Shown here piece by piece: positions 17,378-24,689 of a DNA stretch of 59,707 bases. The translations under genes were made by a program, and so were the position numbers. This DNA is from an uncultured Clostridia bacterium. GTDB lineage: Bacteria; Bacillota; Clostridia; TANB77; CAG-508. Under the pieces are notes generated by a model. The model did not search any database. It worked only from the letters and a program-made list of their open reading frames with translations, and was not told where the DNA came from. The stretch's first letter is position 1, and each line of letters begins with the position of its first letter. Location: NCBI GenBank assembly GCA_944389745.1, contig CALXNM010000007.1, forward strand, positions 1 to 59,707. Reading direction: 5' to 3'.

Positions 17378-19480
17378 TTATTCTTTTTTTAACATCTCTT
17401 CAATTTCGTCTCTTGCTTTTTCTGTATTCATTCCATTAAACTTGTCTGAATTTATCATAACACCATCACCGGTATATGCTTTTTCACCGTTTAATAAAAT
17501 ATCTAATGCAAATTTATTATTATTTACAGATATAAAATCTGATAATTCCTCTTTTGAAATCCATTTTACAACATGTTTCTTATTTTCATTTTCTGCTATA
17601 CCAATATTTTTATCTGAATTTAATTTTCCAAATAAAATATCTAATGTTGCATATCTATTAACTCCTTTATAGCCTGCATAAAAATGGTTAATAAGTATAA
17701 ATGGACTATGATGTGTAATATCTACATCTGTATATCCTGTTTCTTCTTTTACTTCTCTTAATGCTGCTTGCTCAGGTGTTTCTCCTTGTTCTATACCACC
17801 TAATACAAATGATTTACACACTCTTCCTTTACAATCAACACATAAATATTTATCTTCTGTAATATGTTTTATAACAGCAATTACACTATGTCTTTTTTGT
17901 GTTTCTTTATCATCTCTTACTGCTTCTTCACCAATACCATAGAAATATGGTGCAACCACTTGATTTATTTGTAAATGGTTTTTTGTTGCATATTCAAAAT
18001 CTTCTTGATTATGTGCTGGAATAAAAAATCTATTTTCTTGTGAATGTATAATTGGAACTTTTTTATGAAGTACTTTTATATAAGCTTCTTTTTCTTCTGG
18101 AAATTCATTATAGTAAAGTCCTTCAATTCCATAAATAAGTTCAGGTCTCTCTAATTCAACTTTTATTTCGTTTTCTCCTATTTTTACATTAACCTCATTA
18201 CTCACCATATTTTTATCCCCCTCGTTTTTTAAATATTGCCAATAAATTTCATTTACTAAACTGGATCTGCTACTTAAAGAACAAAAAATTGGTTTAAAAT
18301 TATAATGTACATATAATTGTGCTAGTTCATTTGTAAATTCTAACACTTTATCAAATTCTGGTGTTTTCTTATTATAATATGGTGTACATTTTTTAGGTTG
18401 AAAAATACTATAATCGAATACAATTCCTTGTTTTGAAATTTTCTTTGCAAACATTAAAGTTGATTCATAATCATCCAATCCTAGAACAAAATTACTTCTA
18501 ACTTTTCCTTTTCCAAATATTTGTAATGCTTCAATTAATTTATATAAAAACTGCTTATATGGCATTTTCCCTGGGCAAGTTTCAGTAAAGTTTTTCTCAT
18601 CTACTACTTCTAAATTATACTGAACCTGATTAATTCCTAATTCTTTTATCTGTTTTAATCTCTCTAAAGTATCATGAGGTGCTATATTTAAATAATTATC
18701 ATATTGTTTTAAATCAACATCTTTACTTATATATCTTATGGTTTCTTCTGCTACGTTCCATATTTCTGTATTCGTTGGTAAATTTCCAGCCATAAATAAT
18801 ATATGTATATGATCTAAGTTACTTTTTTCTATTACTCTTTTTAATGAATATGTAAGTACTTTTAAATATTCATCTTTGCTGGCATCCCACCATTTTTTCA
18901 CATCAAAATTATAATCTTTTAAATTATTTAAAGTAGGTTTATAATATTCATCTTTCTCCTTTGGATGCAAATCGCAAAACTTACAAGCTTTGCCAGATAT
19001 CCAATTATAACAACCTTCAAAAAATAAAATTGAAACTCTATCTACTCCTACAATATCTATGTAATCTCCTATAACAGCATTTCTAGAAGATATTTCTTTT
19101 GGAATTGGCTCTTTTAAAATAGGATTATTTTTTACTAAGGAAATTTTAATATCTTGTCTCTTCCCTTCAATCTCAATGTATAAGTTTTTATTATTATCCA
19201 TTTTTAATTCTAGTGGAGATGTTTCAGAATATCTTAGTTTTACAATACTTTTTTTATTATCTTTTTCCATTATTATTTCTGATGGAATAATTGTTTCATC
19301 CGTAGATTCATCATAAACTTGGTATTCATGTTTAGTTGGTTTTACAACTCTCTTTTTTATTTTGTACTGCTGTATATTTTCTAATTTGTTAAATAAATTT
19401 ATTGGATTAAATTTTACTCCATATTTAAGAATTAGTATTTTTAGTCTAACTATTAAATCATAATTATTATATTCTTCCAT
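17378..19480 (-). CDS. Radical SAM protein fused to a LeuRS-editing-like domain with inserted Nudix hydrolase
   Basis: The ATG at 19480 (MEEYNNYDLIV) has AAGGGG 9 nt upstream; 700 residues. Residues about 150-420 look like a radical SAM barrel: Cys157, Cys166 and Cys169 form CX8CX2C (EGCYNWISGKACKFC), wider than the usual CX3CX2C. Residues about 426-520 resemble the CP1 editing domain of leucyl-tRNA synthetase (RPELIYGIEG for TRPDTLFGV; PAHNQEDFEYATK for the PAHDERDYEFAKK strand, keeping its last Asp). A Nudix domain follows with a perfect box at 561-583 (G-x5-E-x7-REVKEETGY). The C-terminus AYTGDGVMINSDKFNGMNTE then matches the end of the LeuRS editing domain, so Nudix is inserted within it, as I recall for some bacterial LeuRS. 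Reaction unknown. Central gene of the cassette. Confidence 0.75.
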   Translation of the reverse strand: MEEYNNYDLIVRLKILILKYGVKFNPINLFNKLENIQQYKIKKRVVKPTKHEYQVYDESTDETIIPSEIIMEKDNKKSIVKLRYSETSPLELKMDNNKNLYIEIEGKRQDIKISLVKNNPILKEPIPKEISSRNAVIGDYIDIVGVDRVSILFFEGCYNWISGKACKFCDLHPKEKDEYYKPTLNNLKDYNFDVKKWWDASKDEYLKVLTYSLKRVIEKSNLDHIHILFMAGNLPTNTEIWNVAEETIRYISKDVDLKQYDNYLNIAPHDTLERLKQIKELGINQVQYNLEVVDEKNFTETCPGKMPYKQFLYKLIEALQIFGKGKVRSNFVLGLDDYESTLMFAKKISKQGIVFDYSIFQPKKCTPYYNKKTPEFDKVLEFTNELAQLYVHYNFKPIFCSLSSRSSLVNEIYWQYLKNEGDKNMVSNEVNVKIGENEIKVELERPELIYGIEGLYYNEFPEEKEAYIKVLHKKVPIIHSQENRFFIPAHNQEDFEYATKNHLQINQVVAPYFYGIGEEAVRDDKETQKRHSVIAVIKHITEDKYLCVDCKGRVCKSFVLGGIEQGETPEQAALREVKEETGYTDVDITHHSPFILINHFYAGYKGVNRYATLDILFGKLNSDKNIGIAENENKKHVVKWISKEELSDFISVNNNKFALDILLNGEKAYTGDGVMINSDKFNGMNTEKARDEIEEMLKKE

Positions 19481-19586
19481 AAACACCTTCCCCTTTTATA
19501 ATATATGATACATTATAGTCCTAATTGTTTTTTTAATCCAATACTTATTTTCTATAAACATTATAAATATTATTTATAACATAATT

Positions 19587-20159
19587 CTAATTCTTTTTTG
19601 ATTTAATTAATTTCTCTAGATTTTCTTCAAACTTTATTCTGAAATCTTGGTCACTTTCAAGCTTTTCTTTAAAGATATCACCATATAATTTTTCTCTTTC
19701 ATCTTTAATTTCGGCGGTTTGCAAGAATTCTTGTAACTCTTTTGCTGGTTCTTTGGCTTCTTGTAATTCAATCTCAACATAAGTTCCTAATAAATCAAGA
19801 ACATCTATAAAAACAATTAAATTTCCATATTTTCTTACTTCTCTTTTTCTATTTAAATATAAATATGGTTTCATTCCTATTAAACTTAAAAATTGATATC
19901 CTTCACTAAAACTGTTTAAATCTATTTTAGCCTCGTTCCATTCATTTTCATTTACCTTTTTTTTGCATTGTAGATAAACTTGTTCATTATTTTCTCTAAT
20001 CCTACATATAAAGCCATATTTCTCAAGTGAATTAAATCCATCCCATCCCATTACTAAATCAATGTTCTTCTTTTCTTCTTTTAAGGTGGTAAGGTTTACA
20101 ATCTTTTCTATTGTTTGTTTATCATTTATCCTGTATCTAACTTCCTTTTCTAATTCCAT
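19587..20159 (-). CDS. CYTH-domain protein, copy A
   Basis: I place the start at the ATG at 20159 (MELEKEVRYRIND), which has GGGGGAAG upstream and overlaps the end of the upstream radical SAM gene by 10 bp, suggesting translational coupling. The 190-residue protein opens with ELEKEVRYRI, a CYTH-type first strand, and has FICRIRENNEQVYLQCKKKV and FIDVLDLLGTYVEIELQEA, the Arg/Lys and acidic strands of the tunnel fold. It differs strongly from copy B (15668-16273), so this is not a recent duplication. A long charged helical tail extends past the domain. Substrate unknown; triphosphate or polyphosphate chemistry is the family expectation. Confidence 0.82.
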   Translation of the reverse strand: MELEKEVRYRINDKQTIEKIVNLTTLKEEKKNIDLVMGWDGFNSLEKYGFICRIRENNEQVYLQCKKKVNENEWNEAKIDLNSFSEGYQFLSLIGMKPYLYLNRKREVRKYGNLIVFIDVLDLLGTYVEIELQEAKEPAKELQEFLQTAEIKDEREKLYGDIFKEKLESDQDFRIKFEENLEKLIKSKKN

Positions 20160-21067
20160 ATATCTTCCCCCTCTGCTAAGCAATCTTTTCCTAATAAATT
20201 ATAAGCTTGATTTAGTTTATCCAATAATTTCTGTTCATCTTTTTCTTTTAATTCTTGTAATATATCTATTTCAGTATCTTTTAATCTACAAACTCTAATC
20301 TTTCCATCAGGTGTTATAAATAAATCATTATATTTATGACAAAATTCTCCTTTTTTCATGTCATTACATTTTAAGTTACAAAAACATCTTGCTAAGTATA
20401 TTGTTGTATCTTCATTTTTATATTCTACTTTTCGTGTAAATACTCTTTTCTTTATAAAATTATTTTCCTTTAAAATTTTCTTTACTTTATCTATTTCATA
20501 AAGATAATCTTTTTGTTTTAAGAACAATTCAACAAATTTTATTTTTATTTTCAATCTTCTAGCTAAATCAATAAATTCATTAATATCTTTTTCATCTGTA
20601 TTTATCCCTTTCATTAATGTTACATCTATTATAATGTCTAAATCTGGATAGTTTTCTCTTATTGTTTTTATAGAATCTAAAATATTATTTATATCAACAT
20701 CTCGATTAATAATTTTTTTGTATTTTTCTTTATCTAAAGAATGAATTGATATATTTATCCTATTTAGATATTTACAAATAGATTCTTTTTGACTTAATAG
20801 ATATCCATTTGTTGTAACACGTACACTGCATCCATTTTGATGTAAAGATTTAAAAATATCTTTAATATCGTCTCTTTCTAGAGGTTCTCCTCCTGAAAAT
20901 CTAATTACATTTTTGTTATATTTTGAGTTATATACTTTAAATAAAAAAATAATATCATCTTTGTTTAACTTTTTTTCTTTTTTCTCATTAACTCCTTCTT
21001 TATGGCAAAAAAAGCAATTATACATACACTTCTGAGTTATAAGAATTCTTAATATTCCCTCATTCAT
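20150..21067 (-). CDS. Radical SAM protein, MoaA-like with C-terminal cysteine cluster
   Basis: The 305-residue protein has a canonical CX3CX2C at Cys14, Cys18, Cys21 (TQKCMYNCFFC) for the radical SAM [4Fe-4S] cluster and SGGEPL at 58-63 for SAM binding. The C-terminal part has Cys228, 230, 234, 243 and 260 around EFCHKYNDLFITPDGKIRVC, like the auxiliary-cluster region of MoaA and SPASM/Twitch enzymes. The start codon overlaps the LysR stop by ATGA, so the two genes are tightly coupled. No molybdopterin genes are nearby, and the MoaA C-terminal GG is absent, so I do not call it MoaA. Second gene of the cassette. Confidence 0.85.
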   Translation of the reverse strand: MNEGILRILITQKCMYNCFFCHKEGVNEKKEKKLNKDDIIFLFKVYNSKYNKNVIRFSGGEPLERDDIKDIFKSLHQNGCSVRVTTNGYLLSQKESICKYLNRINISIHSLDKEKYKKIINRDVDINNILDSIKTIRENYPDLDIIIDVTLMKGINTDEKDINEFIDLARRLKIKIKFVELFLKQKDYLYEIDKVKKILKENNFIKKRVFTRKVEYKNEDTTIYLARCFCNLKCNDMKKGEFCHKYNDLFITPDGKIRVCRLKDTEIDILQELKEKDEQKLLDKLNQAYNLLGKDCLAEGEDIWN

Positions 21068-21963
21068 TTTCCTATTTCCTCTTCTATAAATTTTTTTGCT
21101 GCATATGATATAAATTTATCTATATATGCTATTTCAATATCTATTTTTGGTAAATCTATTTCCAAATTTAATTTAAATAAATCTTTTTTCAATTCATCAT
21201 TAAGTACATTTTCTATAATCCAACCTATTCCAATGCCTTTTTTTACTACATCTAAGGTCATTTCTGTAGTTGATATTTCCATTACAGTATTTAATTTAAT
21301 ATTCAACTTTTTAAAGTACGCATTTATTGCTCTTCTTGTTGATGTATTATTAGAAGGCAATATTAATGGCAAATTTTTTATTTGTCCTTTTTTTATAACA
21401 TTTTTATATTTTTCTTTATATTTTTTTGAAGTAACTAATATGGTGTTTAAACTCATTAATTTTTTTGTATTCAAATCTTCATTATTTTTATTTATAGGAT
21501 AACTATCTATTATAAAATCTAATCTATGTGTTTCAAGCATATAAACCATATCTGCTGTAGGTCTACTTTGAATAGAAAACAAAATATTAGGATATTTACT
21601 ATGAAAATCTTTAACTTTTTGTGTTAAATAAAAATCTCCAATGTGCGTAGGTACCCCAATTTTAATGTTTCCAGTCATTAATTCTTTTGAATTTTTAACA
21701 CTTTGCTCTCCTAGATAAATATACTCATAAGCGCTCTTTATATATCCAAACAATTCTTCACCTTCAGTTGTGAGTATTGCTCCTTTGGATGTTCTATAAA
21801 ACAATTTAACTCCTAATTGTTCTTCTAATTTGCTTATATTGTAGCTTATAGCCGGTTGCGAAATGTATATATCTTCCGATGCTTTAGAAAAGCTTTTGTT
21901 TTGTGCTACAGCATAAAATGTTTTATATAGATTTAAATCTACATTTTGATTAAATTTACTCAT
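21064..21963 (-). CDS. LysR-type transcriptional regulator heading the cassette
   Basis: The 299-residue protein begins with the LysR winged helix-turn-helix (LNLYKTFYAVAQNKSFSKAS, then ISQPAISYNISKLEEQLG), followed by the two-lobed effector-binding domain (about 90-295) with TGNIKIGVPTHIGDFYL at its start. It has AAGGAG before the ATG. Unlike most LysR genes it is not divergent but is the first gene of the cassette and overlaps the next gene by 4 bp, so it is co-transcribed with its likely targets. The effector is unknown. The 150-bp upstream region holds the cassette promoter, but I could not fix its -35 and -10. Confidence 0.9.
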   Translation of the reverse strand: MSKFNQNVDLNLYKTFYAVAQNKSFSKASEDIYISQPAISYNISKLEEQLGVKLFYRTSKGAILTTEGEELFGYIKSAYEYIYLGEQSVKNSKELMTGNIKIGVPTHIGDFYLTQKVKDFHSKYPNILFSIQSRPTADMVYMLETHRLDFIIDSYPINKNNEDLNTKKLMSLNTILVTSKKYKEKYKNVIKKGQIKNLPLILPSNNTSTRRAINAYFKKLNIKLNTVMEISTTEMTLDVVKKGIGIGWIIENVLNDELKKDLFKLNLEIDLPKIDIEIAYIDKFISYAAKKFIEEEIGK

Positions 21964-22072
21964 TTAATTACTCCTTGATTTTACTTTTTATAGTTAACTT
22001 ATTTAAGTTTATTAATTGATTTTAATATTTTGGATCTTTCTTAGTTTTCTGCATAATTTAATAAATTAATAT

Positions 22073-22102
22073 CTAGTAGATGGCATCGCTGCCATCTACT
22101 AG
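22073..22102 (-). terminator. Hairpin after the guanylate kinase gene
   Basis: CTAGTAGATGGCA and TGCCATCTACTAG form a perfect 13-bp stem with a 4-nt loop about 15 bp past the stop at 22117. The sequence after it on the minus strand is AT-rich but has no long T-run, so termination strength is uncertain. It may have arrived with the foreign gene. Confidence 0.6.
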
Positions 22103-22116
22103 TTTCTATCAGAAAC

Positions 22117-22695
22117 CTAATAGAAATGCTTCACAAAACTCTGATTCTCAGGGTTCTGCATGCGTGACTTCCGAATCACTTCCATGATGGTAAGGATTTC
22201 GCCTGCCGCGCGGCCCAAGTCATCGTTGATTACAAGCCATTCGTACTGAAGAGCAAGCGGGACTTCCGCTTTGGCAAGGTCTAGCCTGCCCTTTCCACGG
22301 TTTCCCATCTGCTGCTTGAGTTTATCCAGATTAGGAGGCAGGATATAAATCAGGATGGCTTCAGGATATGCTTCCTTAATCTTCATGGCGCCGTTGGCGT
22401 TCAAATCAAAGAACACATCCTTGCCTAACTCCTCGATGTTTGAAATCTTTGGAGTACCGTAATAATTCCCATCATAGAGATCTGTCTCCAGAAAATATCC
22501 CTGCGCTTCCTTTTCCTTAAACTCTTCCACAGTGACATAGTCATAGTCGAAACCGGGAACTTCACCTGCCCTCTGCTGCCTTGTAGTCATCGACACATAC
22601 CGTACGGTTCTGTCGCTCATCTTCGCAATCTTCTTGTAGATGCTTCCCTTGCCTGCACCACTGGGGCCAGACAACACAACAATCAGATTCTTCAT
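22117..22695 (-). CDS. gmk: Guanylate kinase, atypically GC-rich (likely acquired)
   Basis: Phosphorylates GMP to GDP. The start is the ATG at 22695 (MKNLIVVLSGPSGAGKGS) with AGGAGG 8 nt upstream; a longer frame exists but lacks a site. The 192-residue protein has the P-loop GPSGAGKGS, the GMP-binding MTTRQQRAGEVPGFDYDYV and the YGTP motif. The lid region NRGKGRLDLAKAEVPLA is divergent from typical Gmk. The base composition is near half G+C, against roughly a quarter to a third in all neighbours, and codons such as CTG, GCC and CGG are used freely. This strongly suggests horizontal acquisition. It lies just upstream of the LysR-led cassette. Confidence 0.88.
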   Translation of the reverse strand: MKNLIVVLSGPSGAGKGSIYKKIAKMSDRTVRYVSMTTRQQRAGEVPGFDYDYVTVEEFKEKEAQGYFLETDLYDGNYYGTPKISNIEELGKDVFFDLNANGAMKIKEAYPEAILIYILPPNLDKLKQQMGNRGKGRLDLAKAEVPLALQYEWLVINDDLGRAAGEILTIMEVIRKSRMQNPENQSFVKHFY

Positions 22696-22865
22696 TGTCA
22701 AAACCTCCTCAAACCTCCGTATGTTGGAATGATTGAAAATCACTCCTTTATTAGAACATATTTATATTTTACTACCTTTTTGCTATAAATGCAATTAAAA
22801 ATTATTTATCGATGCTATAAGTAGTATTTATGTCTTTAATTTTAATTTGCCAATGTTAATACAAA

Positions 22866-22903
22866 AATAGAACATATTGCAAAAATCAACAATATGTTCT
22901 ATT
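22866..22903 (-). terminator. Hairpin after the glucosaminidase gene
   Basis: AATAGAACATATTG pairs perfectly with CAATATGTTCTATT around a 10-nt loop, 12 bp past the stop at 22915. It shares its stem core and loop length with the terminator at 15618-15663. Confidence 0.7.
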
Positions 22904-22914
22904 AAGATAAAAAT

Positions 22915-24045
22915 TTAATACTCTGAAACCTCTTCAGGCATATTTTCATAAAGTGGTATTATAAAGTTTAAGTTTGATTCCACTGTTCCTGAAGCCTCAT
23001 AAATTGCACGCATATTACTTGCTTCAGATTTTGGTGCTAATAAATTTTGCATATACTGATGAGTATATAATTCTCCATCTACATTTACAACATCAAATTT
23101 TTGTAGATATAAAGTGTTTTGTCCCACATTAATGTAATCCTCTTTAACAAAGCTGACTCCACCAATTAATGCCTTCTCAATAGAATCCCATCCTTGTTCA
23201 TAGGCGTACTGTGCTGCATTTTCTATAATCTCTTTACTTGAATTACCTGTAGCATTTATATTAAATGGGTTATACACAACTACCCCATTATACTCATATC
23301 CTTTAGATAATGTTGTTCCACTTCTGCCCTGTTCTTGTATTAATCTTGAAGTTATAAAATACGGATCAACATTTGCATTTTCTCCTGCTTGTATTAAAGC
23401 TTGAGCTGTACTTTCTCCTGCCAAAAACGAATCTTCTGTAAGTGACATTATACCTTCTACTGTTTGAGCTCCCTCTGTGTATTTTAGCTCTACAAATTGA
23501 AATATATTATCTTCATTTATAATATTTCTTGGGTCCATTTGATAACTTATTGCTTTAGCTGAAGCACATAACCATGTTCCATTATCATATCTTTCATCTC
23601 CACACGCTTCACATCTCCAATCTTCTGGATATTCTGAAGAATCAGGAATTAAATTTAATGGATTTGTTCTATAATCTGAATGTCCTTCATTTGCAATTAC
23701 AGTATTCCAATTAAGTTTTGTATAAAATAGTGTGAAAGTCCAATTTGGATGTAATTCTTGTAAATTATCAATTAGCTCTTTATAGCCCGGATATCTACTT
23801 TCGTCTAAATTTGTTCCATCATATATTTCATATTTTTGTTTTCTTTCTTCTCTTACAATTATTGAAAATAATGTAGTTACAAGAACTATAATTAGTAGAA
23901 CTGCTAAAATATTCTTTACCATGTTTGGCATAGATTTTATAAAATACTTTACCGTTTTTGTTATTCTTGCTACAAAATTTATTATTTTAATTATTAAGTT
24001 TTTTATTATATCTTTTAAATTATTAAAATTATTCATATTCCTCAT
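22915..24045 (-). CDS. Membrane-anchored N-acetylglucosaminidase-like peptidoglycan hydrolase
   Basis: Cleaves the glycan strands of peptidoglycan (LytB / GH73-like glucosaminidase family). The 376-residue protein has a basic amphipathic N-terminus, one transmembrane helix at about 43-64, then the family-typical PGYKELIDNLQELHPNWTFT and LNWNTVIANEGH. The catalytic region reads ANVDPYFITSRLIQEQGRSG with the putative catalytic Glu at about 239, followed by YNPFNINATG. The N-terminal anchor suggests a cell-bound autolysin facing the wall. A small CxxC (RCEACGDE) is present in the linker. Monocistronic, with a terminator at 22866-22903. Two ATGs three codons apart are possible starts. Confidence 0.85.
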   Translation of the reverse strand: MRNMNNFNNLKDIIKNLIIKIINFVARITKTVKYFIKSMPNMVKNILAVLLIIVLVTTLFSIIVREERKQKYEIYDGTNLDESRYPGYKELIDNLQELHPNWTFTLFYTKLNWNTVIANEGHSDYRTNPLNLIPDSSEYPEDWRCEACGDERYDNGTWLCASAKAISYQMDPRNIINEDNIFQFVELKYTEGAQTVEGIMSLTEDSFLAGESTAQALIQAGENANVDPYFITSRLIQEQGRSGTTLSKGYEYNGVVVYNPFNINATGNSSKEIIENAAQYAYEQGWDSIEKALIGGVSFVKEDYINVGQNTLYLQKFDVVNVDGELYTHQYMQNLLAPKSEASNMRAIYEASGTVESNLNFIIPLYENMPEEVSEY

Positions 24046-24115
24046 TATAACATAATTATAAATAATATGTGTTATTTTGCATATATTTCACATGAAATTT
24101 ACAATTCATTTTCAC

Positions 24116-24519
24116 TTAATTTAGCTCCTCTAATTTATATAATTCTTTTAATGGGATATTATTTTTAGTTGCAACTTCCCTTAAGCTCTCATATTCAGGA
24201 TAAATATATGTTTCACCATTATTATTTACTTTTTTCACTCTAACCTTGCCCTAAAACTTCTCCACTACAATCATCTATATTTGTTTCCATTACAACAAAA
24301 TTTTCATTTGGCTTTTCCATATCTCCTAAATATACTTTTAGGACATTTGGTATTTTTAAATCTTTATATCCAGCGCCCCAACCTATTTTTCTTATTACCA
24401 TTGCAGGTAGAGTAGTAAAATCTTCTGCAAGTATTGTCATCTCCAATAATCTCAAGTAATGCTCCAAGTGTCATGTTTCCACTAATACCACTTGAACAAT
24501 CAAAATATAAAGTTTTCAT
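24116..24519 (-). pseudogene. larC: larC remnant (nickel-pincer cofactor chelatase) with internal deletions
   Basis: LarC inserts nickel into the pyridinium pincer cofactor of lactate racemase and related enzymes. An ATG at 24519 with GGAGGTATT starts MKTLYFDCSSGISGNMTLGA, the LarC N-terminus, but this stops after about 30 codons. A second frame from about 24467 gives PAMVIRKIGWGAGYKDLKIP and VVMETNIDDCSGEVLG, the start of the C-terminal half. A third (about 24238-24116) gives YPEYESLREVATKNNIPLKE, the LarC C-terminal end. The pieces are in native order with most of the protein missing. A MerR-type promoter lies upstream at 24572-24602. No lar genes are nearby. Confidence 0.82.
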
Positions 24520-24571
24520 AATACCTCCTCGTAAACATATCATAACAATTATAGTTGTTTTATATGCTAAA

Positions 24572-24602
24572 TTTATACCACTTAGAGTTTGCTCCAAGTC
24601 AA
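24572..24602 (-). promoter_or_regulatory. MerR-type promoter and operator upstream of the larC remnant
   Basis: On the minus strand TTGACT (24602-24597) and TATAAA (24577-24572) are separated by exactly 19 bp. The spacer contains the near-palindrome CTTGGAGCAAACTCTAAG. A 19-bp spacer holding a TTGGAGT/ACTCCAA dyad is the signature of promoters activated by MerR-family regulators. The same arrangement occurs at 47927-47957. Confidence 0.75.
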
Positions 24603-24640
24603 TATGTTTTACAAATTTTTTTATGTTTTTTATATAGATA

Positions 24641-24684
24641 AATTGTGCCAAAGGGTTCAGTACACTGTCCCCAATGGCACAATT
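24641..24684. repeat. Dispersed REP-like palindrome, copy 2
   Basis: AATTGTGCCAAAGGG and CCCCAATGGCACAATT flank a spacer containing CTGT. It begins 6 bp past the stop of the DUF4173-like gene and could act as its 3' hairpin. It is longer and more diverged in the centre than the other copies. Confidence 0.78.
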
Positions 24685-24689
24685 ATCAT

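Noticed and set aside
20150..21067. Calling the MoaA-like radical SAM protein a molybdenum-cofactor enzyme
   Set aside because: No moa/mob/moe genes nearby, the MoaA C-terminal Gly-Gly is missing, and the neighbours are CYTH and Nudix proteins.
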